Of a stretch of DNA of 64,000 nucleotides, positions 1-10,708 are shown piece after piece. The DNA lies in contig NC_087068.1 in NCBI RefSeq assembly GCF_963678635.1, forward strand, positions 26,786,318 to 26,850,317, given 5' to 3'. This DNA comes from Symsagittifera roscoffensis (taxonomy: Eukaryota; Xenacoelomorpha; Acoela; Convolutidae). The first letter of the stretch is position 1, and every line of letters starts with the position of its first letter. A program made the position numbers and the translations under genes. The notes under the pieces are model-generated. The model did no database searches and was not told the DNA's origin. It saw only the letters and a list, made by a program, of their open reading frames with translations.

Positions 1-114
1 TGTGATTGCACTTGTTAATGGCACAGGTTGCTCTGTAGTTGTCAGCGCACAACAGATACCCACAGTCGTCATCACACCCCTGAACTTCAAGTCGACCATT
101 GCTACAGAAACCAT
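1..114 (-). CDS. Lectin gene exon 4 (partial): Cys-rich segment
   Basis: After a TTCTTCCAG acceptor the frame reads HGFCSNGRLEVQGCDDDCGY and onward with further Cys residues, seven in about 38 residues. This looks like a disulphide-rich extracellular module, but I cannot name the family. It is cut by the window edge. Confidence 0.6.
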   Translation of the reverse strand, partial: MVSVAMVDLKFRGVMTTVGICCALTTTEQPVPLTSAIT

Positions 115-3100
115 CTGGAAGAAAAACAACAGTTTTCTGAAAATCACAGCTTTAGAAAATGATTCTCGCGAAAATTGCAAGAAAGAAAAAGTGGTTTCTT
201 TCTATTATCGGAAACTGATTTCTTAAAAGCTATATAACCAGATAATTTGAGTTTAACTGTTTCTATAATTCAACAAAAAAGTAGGAAACTAAAACAGAGC
301 GTAAAAAAGACTTTTTTTAAAAAGAAATTTTTTAATTAGGCATAAAAATACACATTTAGACAAAATACAAGGTTTAAGTTTCAAATTTTTGAGATGTTTT
401 TTTTAATATTATTTTAAAGAAGGATTTGCAAAAAGTGATACAAAACAACTTTTTGTGCGTTATAAATTCGATATTATTTGTCCGAGATTATTGAAAAGAC
501 CACCACTTGAAACCATAAGTTCGAAGTTTTTGACTCAACCGAGGTATTCAAAAGTGTGTAAGCCACAAAATGGGTCAACTCACGCTTCAACTTGCAGTAG
601 TAGTGCACCTGCAGGAATTGAGTGCCCACTGGACATTCGTTATCGAAGCCAAGTTTGTCAGCAGATGCATCAACAATACAAAAATCCATGTACTCACAAC
701 TGCAACAGTTACAAAAAAAAACAATTATTAGGAATTTTAACAAAAATTATCGAAAACTAATGAAAATAGCAGCCTAATTGATCAGAATGTCGTAAATATC
801 GAAAAAAAAATTGAAAATACTTTCACATTTAATACCAACGATACATAAGTAAGCGTTTGATGTGCAATCCGCACAGAATATTCCTAAACAAAGAAATCGA
901 AGTTTCTAATGACCACTTGAATAACGTCAAACTGTTTTATTTTATAAAATGTTTTGCTCAATCCAATCCGCCGTTTTAAGCGTTCAATAAAATTGCCGAG
1001 CTCGAAACTCAGGCATATTGTTTTGTGTAGTCGGAACAAAACCCAGTTTCTAACCCATTTCTCACTGCATTTTCTGCATGGTTGAAATCACCACAAGGAG
1101 CAAGAAACATGAGGTTCGATTGTGATTGGCATAATCCATGTCGGTCGACGCCGAGGAATGCAGACACAATCCTTATTTGATAGCCTGTCGGACATGAGAT
1201 GAACACTTGGGATCCTTCACAAGCGTAGTCCGAATAAGGCACTGAAACAAAAACCATCGATGTTTATCTGATCATCTAGTGATTATAGTGTTATGGGAGA
1301 GCAATTGGGTCGACCTAAAAAAAGATCGACAAAATTTTCGAAAACTTTTTAAAAACCCGTCCCCCCCTCGAGAAAATCCTAGATCTGCCCCTGTTTCAAA
1401 AACTTTTTTTTCGCTTAAGGAGCCTAAACGCAATTCATTAAGTTATAACTGCATATTTAAAGGTTTGAAGCAATTTTTGAGAGTTATAAAGCAAAACTTG
1501 CCATAAAATCGATTTATTCAAAAATGCATTGGTTGAAACGGTCCATACCATTTCCATAGAAGAAAAAAATCGTATGGAATTAGCTTGACTAGCATTTTTT
1601 TATTAATTGAAATGTATGACTAGCATTTTTGTCAAACCAGGTTGAGGTCTAGACTTGGGTGTTTTGTGCCTAACATTTTCCATTTGCTAAACTGTTTCAA
1701 CATGCGTTCAGTTTTTGAGAACTTTATTTATTCATGTCCAGATTTTTGAGACCCAGTCTGCATCATCATTTTTTCATTTGTATTTTTCAAATTTATTTCT
1801 GGAATGATATAACGTTATATGTCTATAACGCCTCTCACAGAAAAATTTCAGGTTAAAAGCCGTGGACTGTGTTTTCAACAATTTTAGGTATATGTTATTA
1901 TCTGAAAACCAAAAATAACGGAAAAACTTTATTGTGATTTTGATTTTTCTGTTTAACAGAACTGTCTGGACTAGCAAGAATTTAACTTTTTGCTACCAAC
2001 AAACAAACAAAAAGGTTTGTTTGAGAAAAAGTTGCATCGAAAGTTGAATCTTGACCTGCATGAAGTTTCATCTACATTGGAAAATTTCAGCCACATAGAT
2101 GAGACTTTGCTGATAGCGTTTTGGTGTTCGTACAGTTTCTACAAAGGATCAGTCGCGAAAGTTCCAGCATTCCGTTTTCTTCACAACTATCTGGAATTAG
2201 TTTGTAAAACTTAACAAGACTGTTTGTATCAAGGGCGAAAACCTGAATGTTCCGACTACCTTTTAAGGTCTATGAAGCAGTAATAACAAGAAAAAATTAA
2301 ATGTAACAGAAAAAATTGTTTAAAATTTAATTTTTTTTAATCATCCCCCCACACGCCATATTAATTTCAAAGTGTAGAATTCGCTCCTACGTCAAATCAA
2401 TTATGCCAATAAAGCTTCCTTCAACCAATTTAGAACGATTTCTAAGACGGATTAAATCTCCGCCCACGCGTTAATAGCGCGAAACATATCGCGCGTTAAT
2501 TGTCCCAAATTGGCGAAAAGGGCATTGTTTAAACACCTATAACTTTTTTTAATCACAGCTAAATTAGCTTTTCAAATGTAAACTCAGGGCAATACTTTTT
2601 GAATGAAATTTTTAAAAAATCCGTCAAAATGGCTAGTTAAAAAGTCAAAATTTGTCTGAAAAAAAAACCACCCCGAACACAATTATTCCGTTACTTTCGT
2701 AACGAAAGTCGGCACAACTACTGCTCGTATCAGGGCTACGCTTCGAATATTCTGCTTTTTAAGTTCCATCGAGTAGTGTTCGCTTCTAAAAAAATTGAAA
2801 ATTTCAAAAATTATGAAAAACATCATCCCAAACGCTATGTAAAGTGCATGAAGTGTATTCCGCCTATAGCAAAGTATTAAACAGTCCAAATAGCATGCCT
2901 GAGTCCAATTTGGAACATTTTCTAAGAGTAAATAATTCTCCTCTTACGCGTTAATAGCACGAAATAGATCGTGTGTTAATTGTCCTAAATAGCCCAAACT
3001 GGCAATCCGTAAGCCCCTTAACGTTTAAAAAACTGATCACAAAGGAATTTTTCTTAAGATAACGCCAGGGTCATAATTTTTAGATTAAACAAAAAAAATC

Positions 3101-6100
3101 TTTCAAAATGGCTTGTTAAAATTGTCTGAAGAAAAAACCAACTCGAGCACAAATCTTCCGTTATTTTCTTCAAAACTTCAATGGCAAACTTGATGCACTT
3201 TTTTCAATTGGGAGCTCAGCGCTCATAATGGATCAGATAGCATAAAAAATACCGTCAAAAACAGGACGAGCTCAAGGTTTCTGATCCTTTTTTGTCAATT
3301 GAAATAACATGAGTGCTCATTTGAAGTGATTGTTGGTTTAAAGATTTGTCAAACATCAACATTAGTTAGGAACAAGAGACTCCTCGTATCAGGGCAAAGC
3401 CCTGAAAGATCCCACTGCATTTTAGAGTCTATGGAGTAACAATCGCTTTAATTACGTTTATGAAAAATTCAAAAAAAAAAGTTGAATTTTTTGTGAAAAT
3501 CATCACCCCACATGCTTTTTAAGTGAAAGATTTCGCCAAAATAATGAATCGAATGCTTCTAACCAATTTGGATCGACTTCTAAGATGAATTGAATCTCTT
3601 CTTACACGTTATCAGCATGAAATTTTTCGCTCAGCACGAAACAATTGGTGCTAATAATAGGGAGTGCCTGTATTTAGACAACCGCGTATTCATACTCGTT
3701 AGTATTAAGACAAATACTGTATGAACCAATCAGAATAGAGAAAAGACATAAATAATCCGCAATAAATAATAATTATTTATTTATTTCTTCTTTGTCTCGA
3801 TTCTGATTGGTTGAAACAGTATTCGTCTAAATACTGAGGAGTCTGAATACGCGGTTGTCTAAATACTGCTATGTAGCCTAATAATAGTAATCAAAGTTAT
3901 CATATGATATATCAGTACTCACGTGATATATCTTGTTACATTTTAGCTTAATTGTCCCAAATTGGCGAAAAGGGCCTTGTTTAAACACCTATAACTTTTT
4001 TTTAATCACAGCTAAATTAGCTTTTCAAATGTGAACTCAGGGCAATACTTTTTGAATGAAATTTTAAAAAAATCCGTCAAAATGGCTAGTTAAAAAGTCA
4101 AAATTTGTCTGAAAAAAAAACCACCCCGAACACAATTATTCCGTTACTTTCGTAACGAAAGTCGGCACAACTACTGCTCGTATCAGGGCTACGCTTCAAA
4201 TATTCTGCTTTTTAAGTTCCATCGAGTAGTGTTCGCTTCTAAAAAAATTGAAAATTTCAAAAATTATGAAAAACATCATCCCAAACGCTATGTAAAGTGC
4301 ATGAAGTGTATTCCGCCTATAGCAAAGTATTAAACAGTCCAAATAGCATGCCTGAGTCCAATTTGGAACATTTTCTAAGAGTAAATAATTCTCCTCTTAC
4401 GCGTTAATAGCACGAAATAGATCGTGTGTTAATTGTCCTAAATAGCCCAAATTGGCAATCCGTAAGCCCCTTAACGTTTAAAAAACTGATCACAAAAGAG
4501 ATTTTCTTAAGATAACGCCAGGGTCATAATTTTTGGATTAAACAAAAAAAATCTTTCAAAATGGCTTGTTAAAATTGTCTGAAGAAAAAACCAACTCGAG
4601 CACAAATCTTCCGTTATTTTCTTCAAAACTTCAATGGCAAACTTCATGCACTTTTTTCAATTGGGAGCTCAGTGCTCATAATGGATCAGATAGCATAAAA
4701 AATACCGTCAAAAACATGACGAGCTCAAGGTTTCTGATCCTTTTTTGTCAATTGAAATAACATGAGTGCTCATTTAAAGTGATTGTTGGTTTAAAAATTT
4801 GTCAAACATCAACACTAGTTAGGAACAAGAGACTCCTCGTATCAGGGCGAAGCCCTGAAAGATCCCATAGCATTTTAGAGTCTATGGAGTAACAATCGCT
4901 TTATTAAGGTTTATGAAAATTTCAAAAAAAAAGTTGAATTTTTTGTGAAAATCATCACCCCACATGCTTTTTAAGTGAAAGATTTCGCCAAAATAATGAA
5001 TCGAATGCTTCTAACCAATTTGGATCGACTTCTAAGATGAATTGAATCTCTTCTTACACGTTATCAGCATGAAGTTTTTCGCTCAGCACGAAACAATTGG
5101 TGCTAATAATAGGGAGTGCCTGTATTTAGACAACCGCGTATTCATACTCGTTAGTATTAAGACAAATACTGTATGAACCAATCAGAATCGAGAAAAGACA
5201 TAAATAGTCCACAATAAATAATAATTTTTTATTATTTTCTTCTTTGTCTCGATTCTGATTGGTTGAAACAGTATTCGTCAAAATACTGAGGAGTCTGAAT
5301 ACGCGGTTGTCTAAATACTGCTATGTAGCCTAATAATAGTAATCAAAGTTATCATATGATATATCAGTACTCACGTGATATATCTTGTTACATTTTAGCT
5401 TAATTGTCCCAAATTGGCGAAAAGGGCCTTGTTTAAACACCTATAACTTTTTTTTTAATCACAGCTAAATTAGCTTTTCAAATGTAAACTCAGGGCAATA
5501 CTTTTTGAATGAAATTTTAAAAAAATCCGTCAAAATGGCTAGTTAAAAAGTCAAAATTTGTCTGAAAAAAAACCACCCCGAACACAATTATTCCGTTACT
5601 TTCGTAACGAAAGTCGGCACAACTACTGCTCGTATCAGGGCTACGCTTCAAATATTCTGCTTTTTAAGTTCCATCGAGTAGTGTTCGCTTCTAAAAAAAT
5701 TGAAAATTTCAAAAATTATGAAAAACATCATCCCAAACGCTATGTAAAGTGCATGAAGTGTATTCCGCCTATAGCAAAGTATTAAACAGTCCAAATAGCA
5801 TGCCTGAGTCCAATTTGGAACATTTTCTAAGAGTAAATAATTCTCCTCTTACGCGTTAATAGCACGAAATAGATCGTGTGTTAATTGTCCTAAATAGCCC
5901 AAACTGGCAATCCGTAAGCCCCTTAACGTTTAAAAAACTGATCACAAAGGAATTTTTCTTAAGATAACGCCAAGGTCATAATTTTTAGATTAAACAAAAA
6001 AAATCTTTCAAAATGGCTAGTTAAAATTGTCTGAAGAAAAAACCAACTCGAGCACAAATCTTCCGTTATTTTCTTCAAAACTTCAATGGCAAACTTGATG

Positions 6101-9100
6101 CACTTTTTTCAATTGGGAGCTCAGCGCTCATAATGGATCAGATAGCATAAAAAATACCGTCAAAAACAGGACGAGCTCAAGTTTTCTGATCCTTTTTTGT
6201 CAATTGAAATAACATGAGTGCTCATTTAAAGTGATTGTTGGTTTAAAGATTTGTCAAACATCAACACTAGTTAGGAACAAGAGACTCCTCGTATCAGGGC
6301 AAAGCCCTGAAAGATCCCACTGCATTTTAGAGTCTATGGAGTAACAATCGCTTTAATAACGTTTATGAAAAATTCAAAAAAAAAGTTGAATTTTTTGTGA
6401 AAATCATCACCCCACATGCTTTTTAAGTGAAAGATTTCGCCAAAATAATGAATCGAATGCTTCTAACCAATTTGGATCGACTTCTAAGATGAATTGAATC
6501 TCTTCTTACACGTTATCAGCATGAAATTTTTCGCTCAGCACGAAACAATTGGTGCTAATAATAGGGAGTGCCTGTATTTAGACAACCGCGTATTCATACT
6601 CGTTAGTATTAAGACAAATACTGTATGAACCAATCAGAATAGAGAAAAGACATAAATAATCCGCAATAAATAATAATTATTTATTTATTTCTTCTTTGTC
6701 TCGATTCTGATTGGTTGAAACAGTATTCGTCTAAATACTGAGGAGTCTGAATACGCGGTTGTCTAAATACTGCTATGTAGCCTAATAATAGTAATCAAAG
6801 TTATCATATGATATATCAGTACTCACGTGATATATCTTGTTACATTTTAGCTTAATTGTCCCAAATTGGCGAAAAGGGCCTTGTTTAAACACCTATAACT
6901 TTTTTTTAATCACAGCTAAATTAGCTTTTCAAATGTAAACTCAGGGCAACACTTTTTGAATGAAATTTTAAAAAAATCCGTCAAAATGGCTAGTTAAAAA
7001 GTCAAAATTTGTCTGAAAAAAAACCACCCCGAACACAATTATTCCGTTACTTTCGTAACGAAAGTCGGCACAACTACTGCTCGTATCAGGGCTACGCTTC
7101 GAATATTCTGCTTTTCAAGTTCCATCGAGTAGTGCTCGCTTCTAAAAAAATTGAAAATTTCAAAAATTATGAAAAACATCATCCCAAACGCTATGTAAAG
7201 TGCATGAAATGTATTCCGCCTATAGCAAAGTATTAAACAGTCCAAATAGCATGCCTGAGCCCAATTTGGAACATTTTCTAAGAGTAAATAATTCTCCTCT
7301 TACGCGTTAATAGCACGAAATAGATCGTGTGTTAATTGTCCTAAATAGCCCAAATTGGCAATCCGTAAGCCCCTTAACGTTTAAAAAACTGATCACAAAG
7401 GAGATTTTCTTAAGATAACGCCAGGGTCATAATTTTTGGATTAAACAAAAAAAGTCTTTCAAAATGGCTTGTTAAAATTGTCTGAAGAAAAAACCAACTC
7501 GAGCACAAATCTTCCGTTATTTTCTTCAAAACTTCAATGGCAAACTTCATGCACTTTTTTCAATTGGGAGCTCAGTGCTCATAATGGATCAGATAGCATA
7601 AAAAATACCGTCAAAAACATGACGAGCTCAAGGTTTCTGATCCTTTTTTGTCAATTGAAATAACATGAGTGCTCATTTAAAGTGATTGTTGGTTTAAAAA
7701 TTTGTCAAACATCAACACTAGTTAGGAACAAGAGACTCCTCGTATCAGGGCAAAGCCCTGAAAGATCCCACAGCATTTTAGAGTCTATGGAGTAACAATC
7801 GCTTTATTAACGTTTATGAAAATTTCAAAAAAATGTTGAATTTTTTGTGAAAATCATCACCCCACATGCTTTTTAAGTGAAAGATTTCGCCAAAATAATG
7901 AATCGAATGCTTCTAACCAATTTGGATCGACTTCTAAGATGAATTGAATCTCTTCTTACACGTTATCAGCATGAAATTTTTCGCTCAGCACGAAACAATT
8001 GGTGCTAATAATAGGGAGTGCCTGTATTTAGACAACCGCGTATTCATACTCGTTAGTATTAAGACAAATACTGTATGAACCAATCAGAATCGAGAAAAGA
8101 CATAAATAGTCCACAATAAATAATAATTTTTTATTAATTTCTTCTTTGTCTCGATTCTGATTGGTTGAAACAGTATTCGTCTAAATACTGAGGAGTCTGA
8201 ATACGCGGTTGTCTAAATACTGCTATGTAGCCTAATAATAGTAATCAAAGTTATCATATGATATATCAGTACTCACGTGATATATCTTGTTACATTTTAG
8301 CTCAGGACAACAATATCTTTCGGCTGACAAAAAACTCCGTCAAAAATTTCCAGTTAAGAAATCGATATTATTCCGTCTTTCGCTTCGCAAATTGTCGGAA
8401 CAATAATTATTGCGTTCGGATTTCCAAAATTCCGTGAACGCGTAGCTCAAGCCTCAATTTAATTGGGCTAAAAAAATATTTCAACCTGAACAGGGGGCAG
8501 TTTAATTGTTTCAGCTATTGTTTTCTACGTTCGACACTGCGTGCAGAAAATGTCAAAAATTTTGGAATTTTCTCAATTTTTGAAATTAAGAAACCTACAA
8601 GACATCCTTAAATTCAAGTTATTACTGAAATCCTAAAATGTGCAATCTTGTTGCTTCGACCACCAGAAAAAGTACAAGAAAAACACATAAATCCATCGCA
8701 ATTGTCGTCTCTAGGGAAACTTGGTTTTATCAATAACAATTATTTATGCCTTTTATGATTCATTTGAATTGGTTAATCGCTGAGCTCAAAAATGAAAAAT
8801 AATATATGATTGACATATGGTGTTATTAGATTTTTTGACCGAAAAACTTCCTGTTTTGTTTCTGTGAAAAAAAATTGAACTTTCGAAAGAAACCTAAAAA
8901 TGGCTTTGATTCTGATTGATTAGGTTGTCCGAAATTTGAAACACCCAATCGATAATACTAGTATGCAAATTACGTTTAATGACATCTACAACTTATTGTT
9001 CCAAATTTTAAAAGAAGATGAGCAAAAAATTTATCAGTTTTGTCTTTTGTTGAAAGCAAATGTATTAGCCCAAAACAAAAGTTTTTGACGGTTTCTTACA

Positions 9101-9758
9101 CCTATTTAGAGATATCGGTGCTTGGTTCCGAAGTTAAAGATTTTAATAAACAAATTTTTATTGGTGGAAGGTTTTTAATGCTAGAAAAATATTAATTTGC
9201 TCAATTTGGGCACAAACGCTCAGTTAGAGCACTTACGCACGAAATAGGCTGCCTGATGATTACCTTCCAGCCCATATACGCGCTCATCCTAATTCTGAGA
9301 AATCACTTCTGATTTGTTGGCTCTAGGGTTAATTTCATTACTTGGATCTCTTTAACTATCCCCCCCTCCCCACTTTTTTCAAAGGGTAGGGGATTCGTTA
9401 CTAGATACAAAAATCTCAGATGCTTAACCGTTCATTTATTTCTTTTTAGGGGGAGATTCATTACTAGGTACCCGAGGGGGGGTGGTTAAAGAGGTCTCCC
9501 CTTACTCATTACTCAACCGGGGTTCAAAAAATGTAAACGTAGCATCCACTTACCTTCATCAAAATCAGAAGCATCATGTGAACTCCAGTCCTGTCTTTGC
9601 TCACTCCTCTTTGCGTGCACCCATGATGTATCTCGGTTCACTGCAGCTCTCACTTGATCGGACCGTGATTGGGGGAGTTTTTCGAGAGTTGGTTGCACGG
9701 CTGCGTCTATTCCGACAGTAATGACGATAAACACGATCCACTGAGCACAGCCATGCAT
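1..9758 (-). CDS. Secreted SUEL-type (rhamnose/galactose-binding) lectin-domain protein, 5' part, 4 exons
   Basis: I join four minus-strand exons: 9758-9554, 1241-1055, 699-584 and 114-1. Every junction has AG acceptors and GT donors (GTAAGT, GTTAGA, GTGAGT), and the phases match across all three introns (205, 187 and 116 nt give 1, 2 and 1 leftover bases). The protein starts with a hydrophobic signal peptide, then a charged linker of about 45 residues containing a KR pair, then a SUEL lectin fold beginning YACEGSQVFISCPTGYQIRI and ending CPVGTQFLQVHYYCK, then a Cys-rich segment. SUEL domains bind sugars such as rhamnose or galactose and occur in secreted lectins and in adhesion receptors such as latrophilins. 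The 3' end lies outside the window, so the full architecture is unknown. Further small exons in the 8.3-kb intron cannot be excluded, although the direct join is already in frame. Confidence 0.72.
584..699 (-). CDS. Lectin gene exon 3: C-terminal half of SUEL lectin domain
   Basis: The exon encodes CEYMDFC, then an Asp/Ala segment and the diagnostic SUEL ending CPVGT.FL.V.Y.C. Acceptor CTGTTGCAG, donor GTGAGT (583-578). The Cys pattern completes the domain begun in the preceding exon. Confidence 0.78.
1055..1241 (-). CDS. Lectin gene exon 2: N-terminal half of SUEL lectin domain
   Basis: The acceptor is TTTTTGTTTCAG. The exon encodes the conserved ACEG...SCPTGY.IRI.SA..G start of a SUEL domain and ends at a GTTAGA donor (1054-1049). 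The split codon gives Asn-Gly before the next exon's Cys. Confidence 0.78.
2250..2496. repeat. Diverged satellite-related flank
   Basis: This stretch resembles the array subunits that follow: a 'tctatgaagcagtaataac' segment, a 'catccccccacacgcc' segment and 'aatttagaacgatttctaag' correspond to similar stretches in each unit, but with many differences. It is probably an older dispersed copy from which the array grew. Confidence 0.55.
3661..3877. mobile_element. Hairpin MITE-like element (array unit 1) with 10-bp target-site duplication
   Basis: Imperfect inverted arms of about 75 bp (from 'gtatttagacaaccgcg' at 3670 to 'cgcggttgtctaaatac' ending 3866) flank an AT-rich loop. The element is bounded by perfect direct repeats CTAATAATAG at 3651-3660 and 3878-3887. 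Long terminal inverted repeats with 9-11 bp target duplications are typical of Mutator-like non-autonomous elements; that assignment is inference. No transposase is present. Confidence 0.72.
5113..5329. mobile_element. Hairpin MITE-like element (array unit 2)
   Basis: Same element as in unit 1, at the equivalent position and with the same flanking CTAATAATAG repeats, so it was amplified with the array and not inserted independently. Arms read 'gaatcgagaaaag' where units 1 and 3 read 'gaatagagaaaag'. Confidence 0.7.
6565..6781. mobile_element. Hairpin MITE-like element (array unit 3)
   Basis: Same element and flanking 10-bp direct repeats as in unit 1. Its loop sequence matches unit 1 better than units 2 and 4. 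Confidence 0.7.
8015..8231. mobile_element. Hairpin MITE-like element (array unit 4)
   Basis: Same element and flanking 10-bp direct repeats. Its loop sequence matches unit 2. It is the last copy before the array ends at about 8302. Confidence 0.7.
8303..9553. other. Remainder of lectin intron 1
   Basis: AT-rich intronic sequence. The first 120 bp are a diverged relative of the array subunit. Near 9360-9530 there are C/G-rich runs and a repeated 'gattc(g/a)ttactag(a/g)tac' phrase. I see no coding exon on either strand. Confidence 0.5.
9554..9758 (-). CDS. Lectin gene exon 1: signal peptide and linker
   Basis: ATG at 9758-9756 opens a hydrophobic stretch (MHGCAQWIVFIVITVGIDAA) typical of a secretory signal, followed by a polar linker with a KR pair near residue 50. 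The exon ends at a consensus GTAAGT donor (9553-9548). Start choice: first ATG, immediately before the hydrophobic core. Confidence 0.65.
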
Positions 9759-10658
9759 GGTTGTCCGAGTCGATCAATTTTAATAACGACAATAGCAGAT
9801 TTTTAAATTATTGATCTCTTTCCCATTGGAGCACCCTATTTATTGCTTGGGAGGGAGTCCAGTTGGTTTGTCCTCGCGATTTTGTCGTCTCTTTTTTGCC
9901 CTTTTTAAATGCGCTGACACATGAACAAAGAAAGTTTTCATCAAATCTTCCACAGAAACGCTGAAAAGCTACCTCTAGCTTTATATTTTTTTTCTCCAAA
10001 AAAAAGATGATATTTCCGAGGTGGTGGAGCATTGAGCTAATGTTCCAATAGCAGAATGATATAGAAATTTTTAATAGAATAACTGCTAGGCGTTTTCATA
10101 AACAGCCCGCGTCTCGGGACTACCAAACGCGCAAAACAAATAATTCCGATTGCACTATACATATAGTTCTGTACTTAGACCCTTTCTGCTTTTGGAACAC
10201 TCTTTTCCTTATTCCAGTCCCCGTTTCCTAGGTCTGCAAAATTAGCTATGTTTGAAGATATATCAGTTTTTTAAACCCAATTTATTTGAGATATATATGT
10301 TAGCCGTTGGGAAAGAGCCAAATAGACAGCCAACCTTAACTTATTCCGGGTTCGTTAGAATACTAAAAAGCTATAGTTTCGAATTTGAGTTAGGTTACGG
10401 TTGGTTTTTCGGCTCAAGAATTTCGACAGCTGAGAAATTGGTTTGCATAAAGAAGCCGAACAGATGAAGAAAAATGAACAAAACTTCAGAGCAGAAACTG
10501 ACAGGTATTATTTTTACGATTGCTCTTTTTGCTCTTTTTGAAAGCGGTATCGACAGACGAATAGAGTTACAAATTCTTTTTACGCACTTCAAATTGAACG
10601 AATCAAGACATCCAAGAACTTTCTAGAATTATTCGCACTATCTTTTGAACATCTTGTG
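9759..10658. other. Head-to-head intergenic interval between lectin and SOAT genes
   Basis: About 900 bp separate the two start codons, which face away from each other. Apart from the weak TATA-like site for the lectin gene I see no clear element and no convincing exon. Both 5' UTRs must lie here. Confidence 0.5.
9834..9844 (-). promoter_or_regulatory. Possible TATA-like box for the lectin gene
   Basis: On the minus strand CAATAAATAGG lies about 80 bp upstream of the lectin ATG, which would put initiation near 9805-9812 and leave a short 5' UTR. It is a single weak match. Confidence 0.25.
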
Positions 10659-10708
10659 ATGTCGCTTTATGGAAAATACGTGGAGCCAACTTACGACGGA
10701 ATGAGCAA
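10659..10708 (+). CDS. SOAT: SOAT exon 1 (start)
   Basis: ATG followed by [15 protein letters not shown], ending at a consensus GTAAGT. It joins in phase to the next exon (2 + 1 bases). The frame is open upstream to a stop at 10539, so the start rests on its being the only ATG near a good donor. Confidence 0.6.

Larger units (their letters stand above)
2497..8302. repeat. Four-unit tandem array, ~1451-bp units, ABAB higher-order pattern
   Basis: Units begin at about 2497, 3950, 5401 and 6853 with 'taattgtcccaaattggcg', and the array ends near 8302. Units 1 and 3 share variants (aaaacaggacgagctc, gaatagagaaaag, a longer ttatttatttatttc run), and units 2 and 4 share the alternatives (aaaacatgacgagctc, gaatcgagaaaag). 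This implies duplication of a 2.9-kb dimer. Within a unit, two diverged subunits of about 480 bp can be aligned (2497 and 2979) and a third carries the hairpin insertion. The short open frames inside are not conserved between units, so I call no gene. The array lies in intron 1 of the lectin gene. Confidence 0.9.

Noticed and set aside
5558-7245. 75-codon and 68-codon open frames repeated in the satellite
   Set aside because: They are interrupted in other units, overlap each other on opposite strands, and have no recognisable features. They are by-products of the repeat.
9210-9260. tRNA-like 'gctcagttagagc'
   Set aside because: The A-box and D-arm look real, but I find no T-arm or B-box or acceptor stem nearby.
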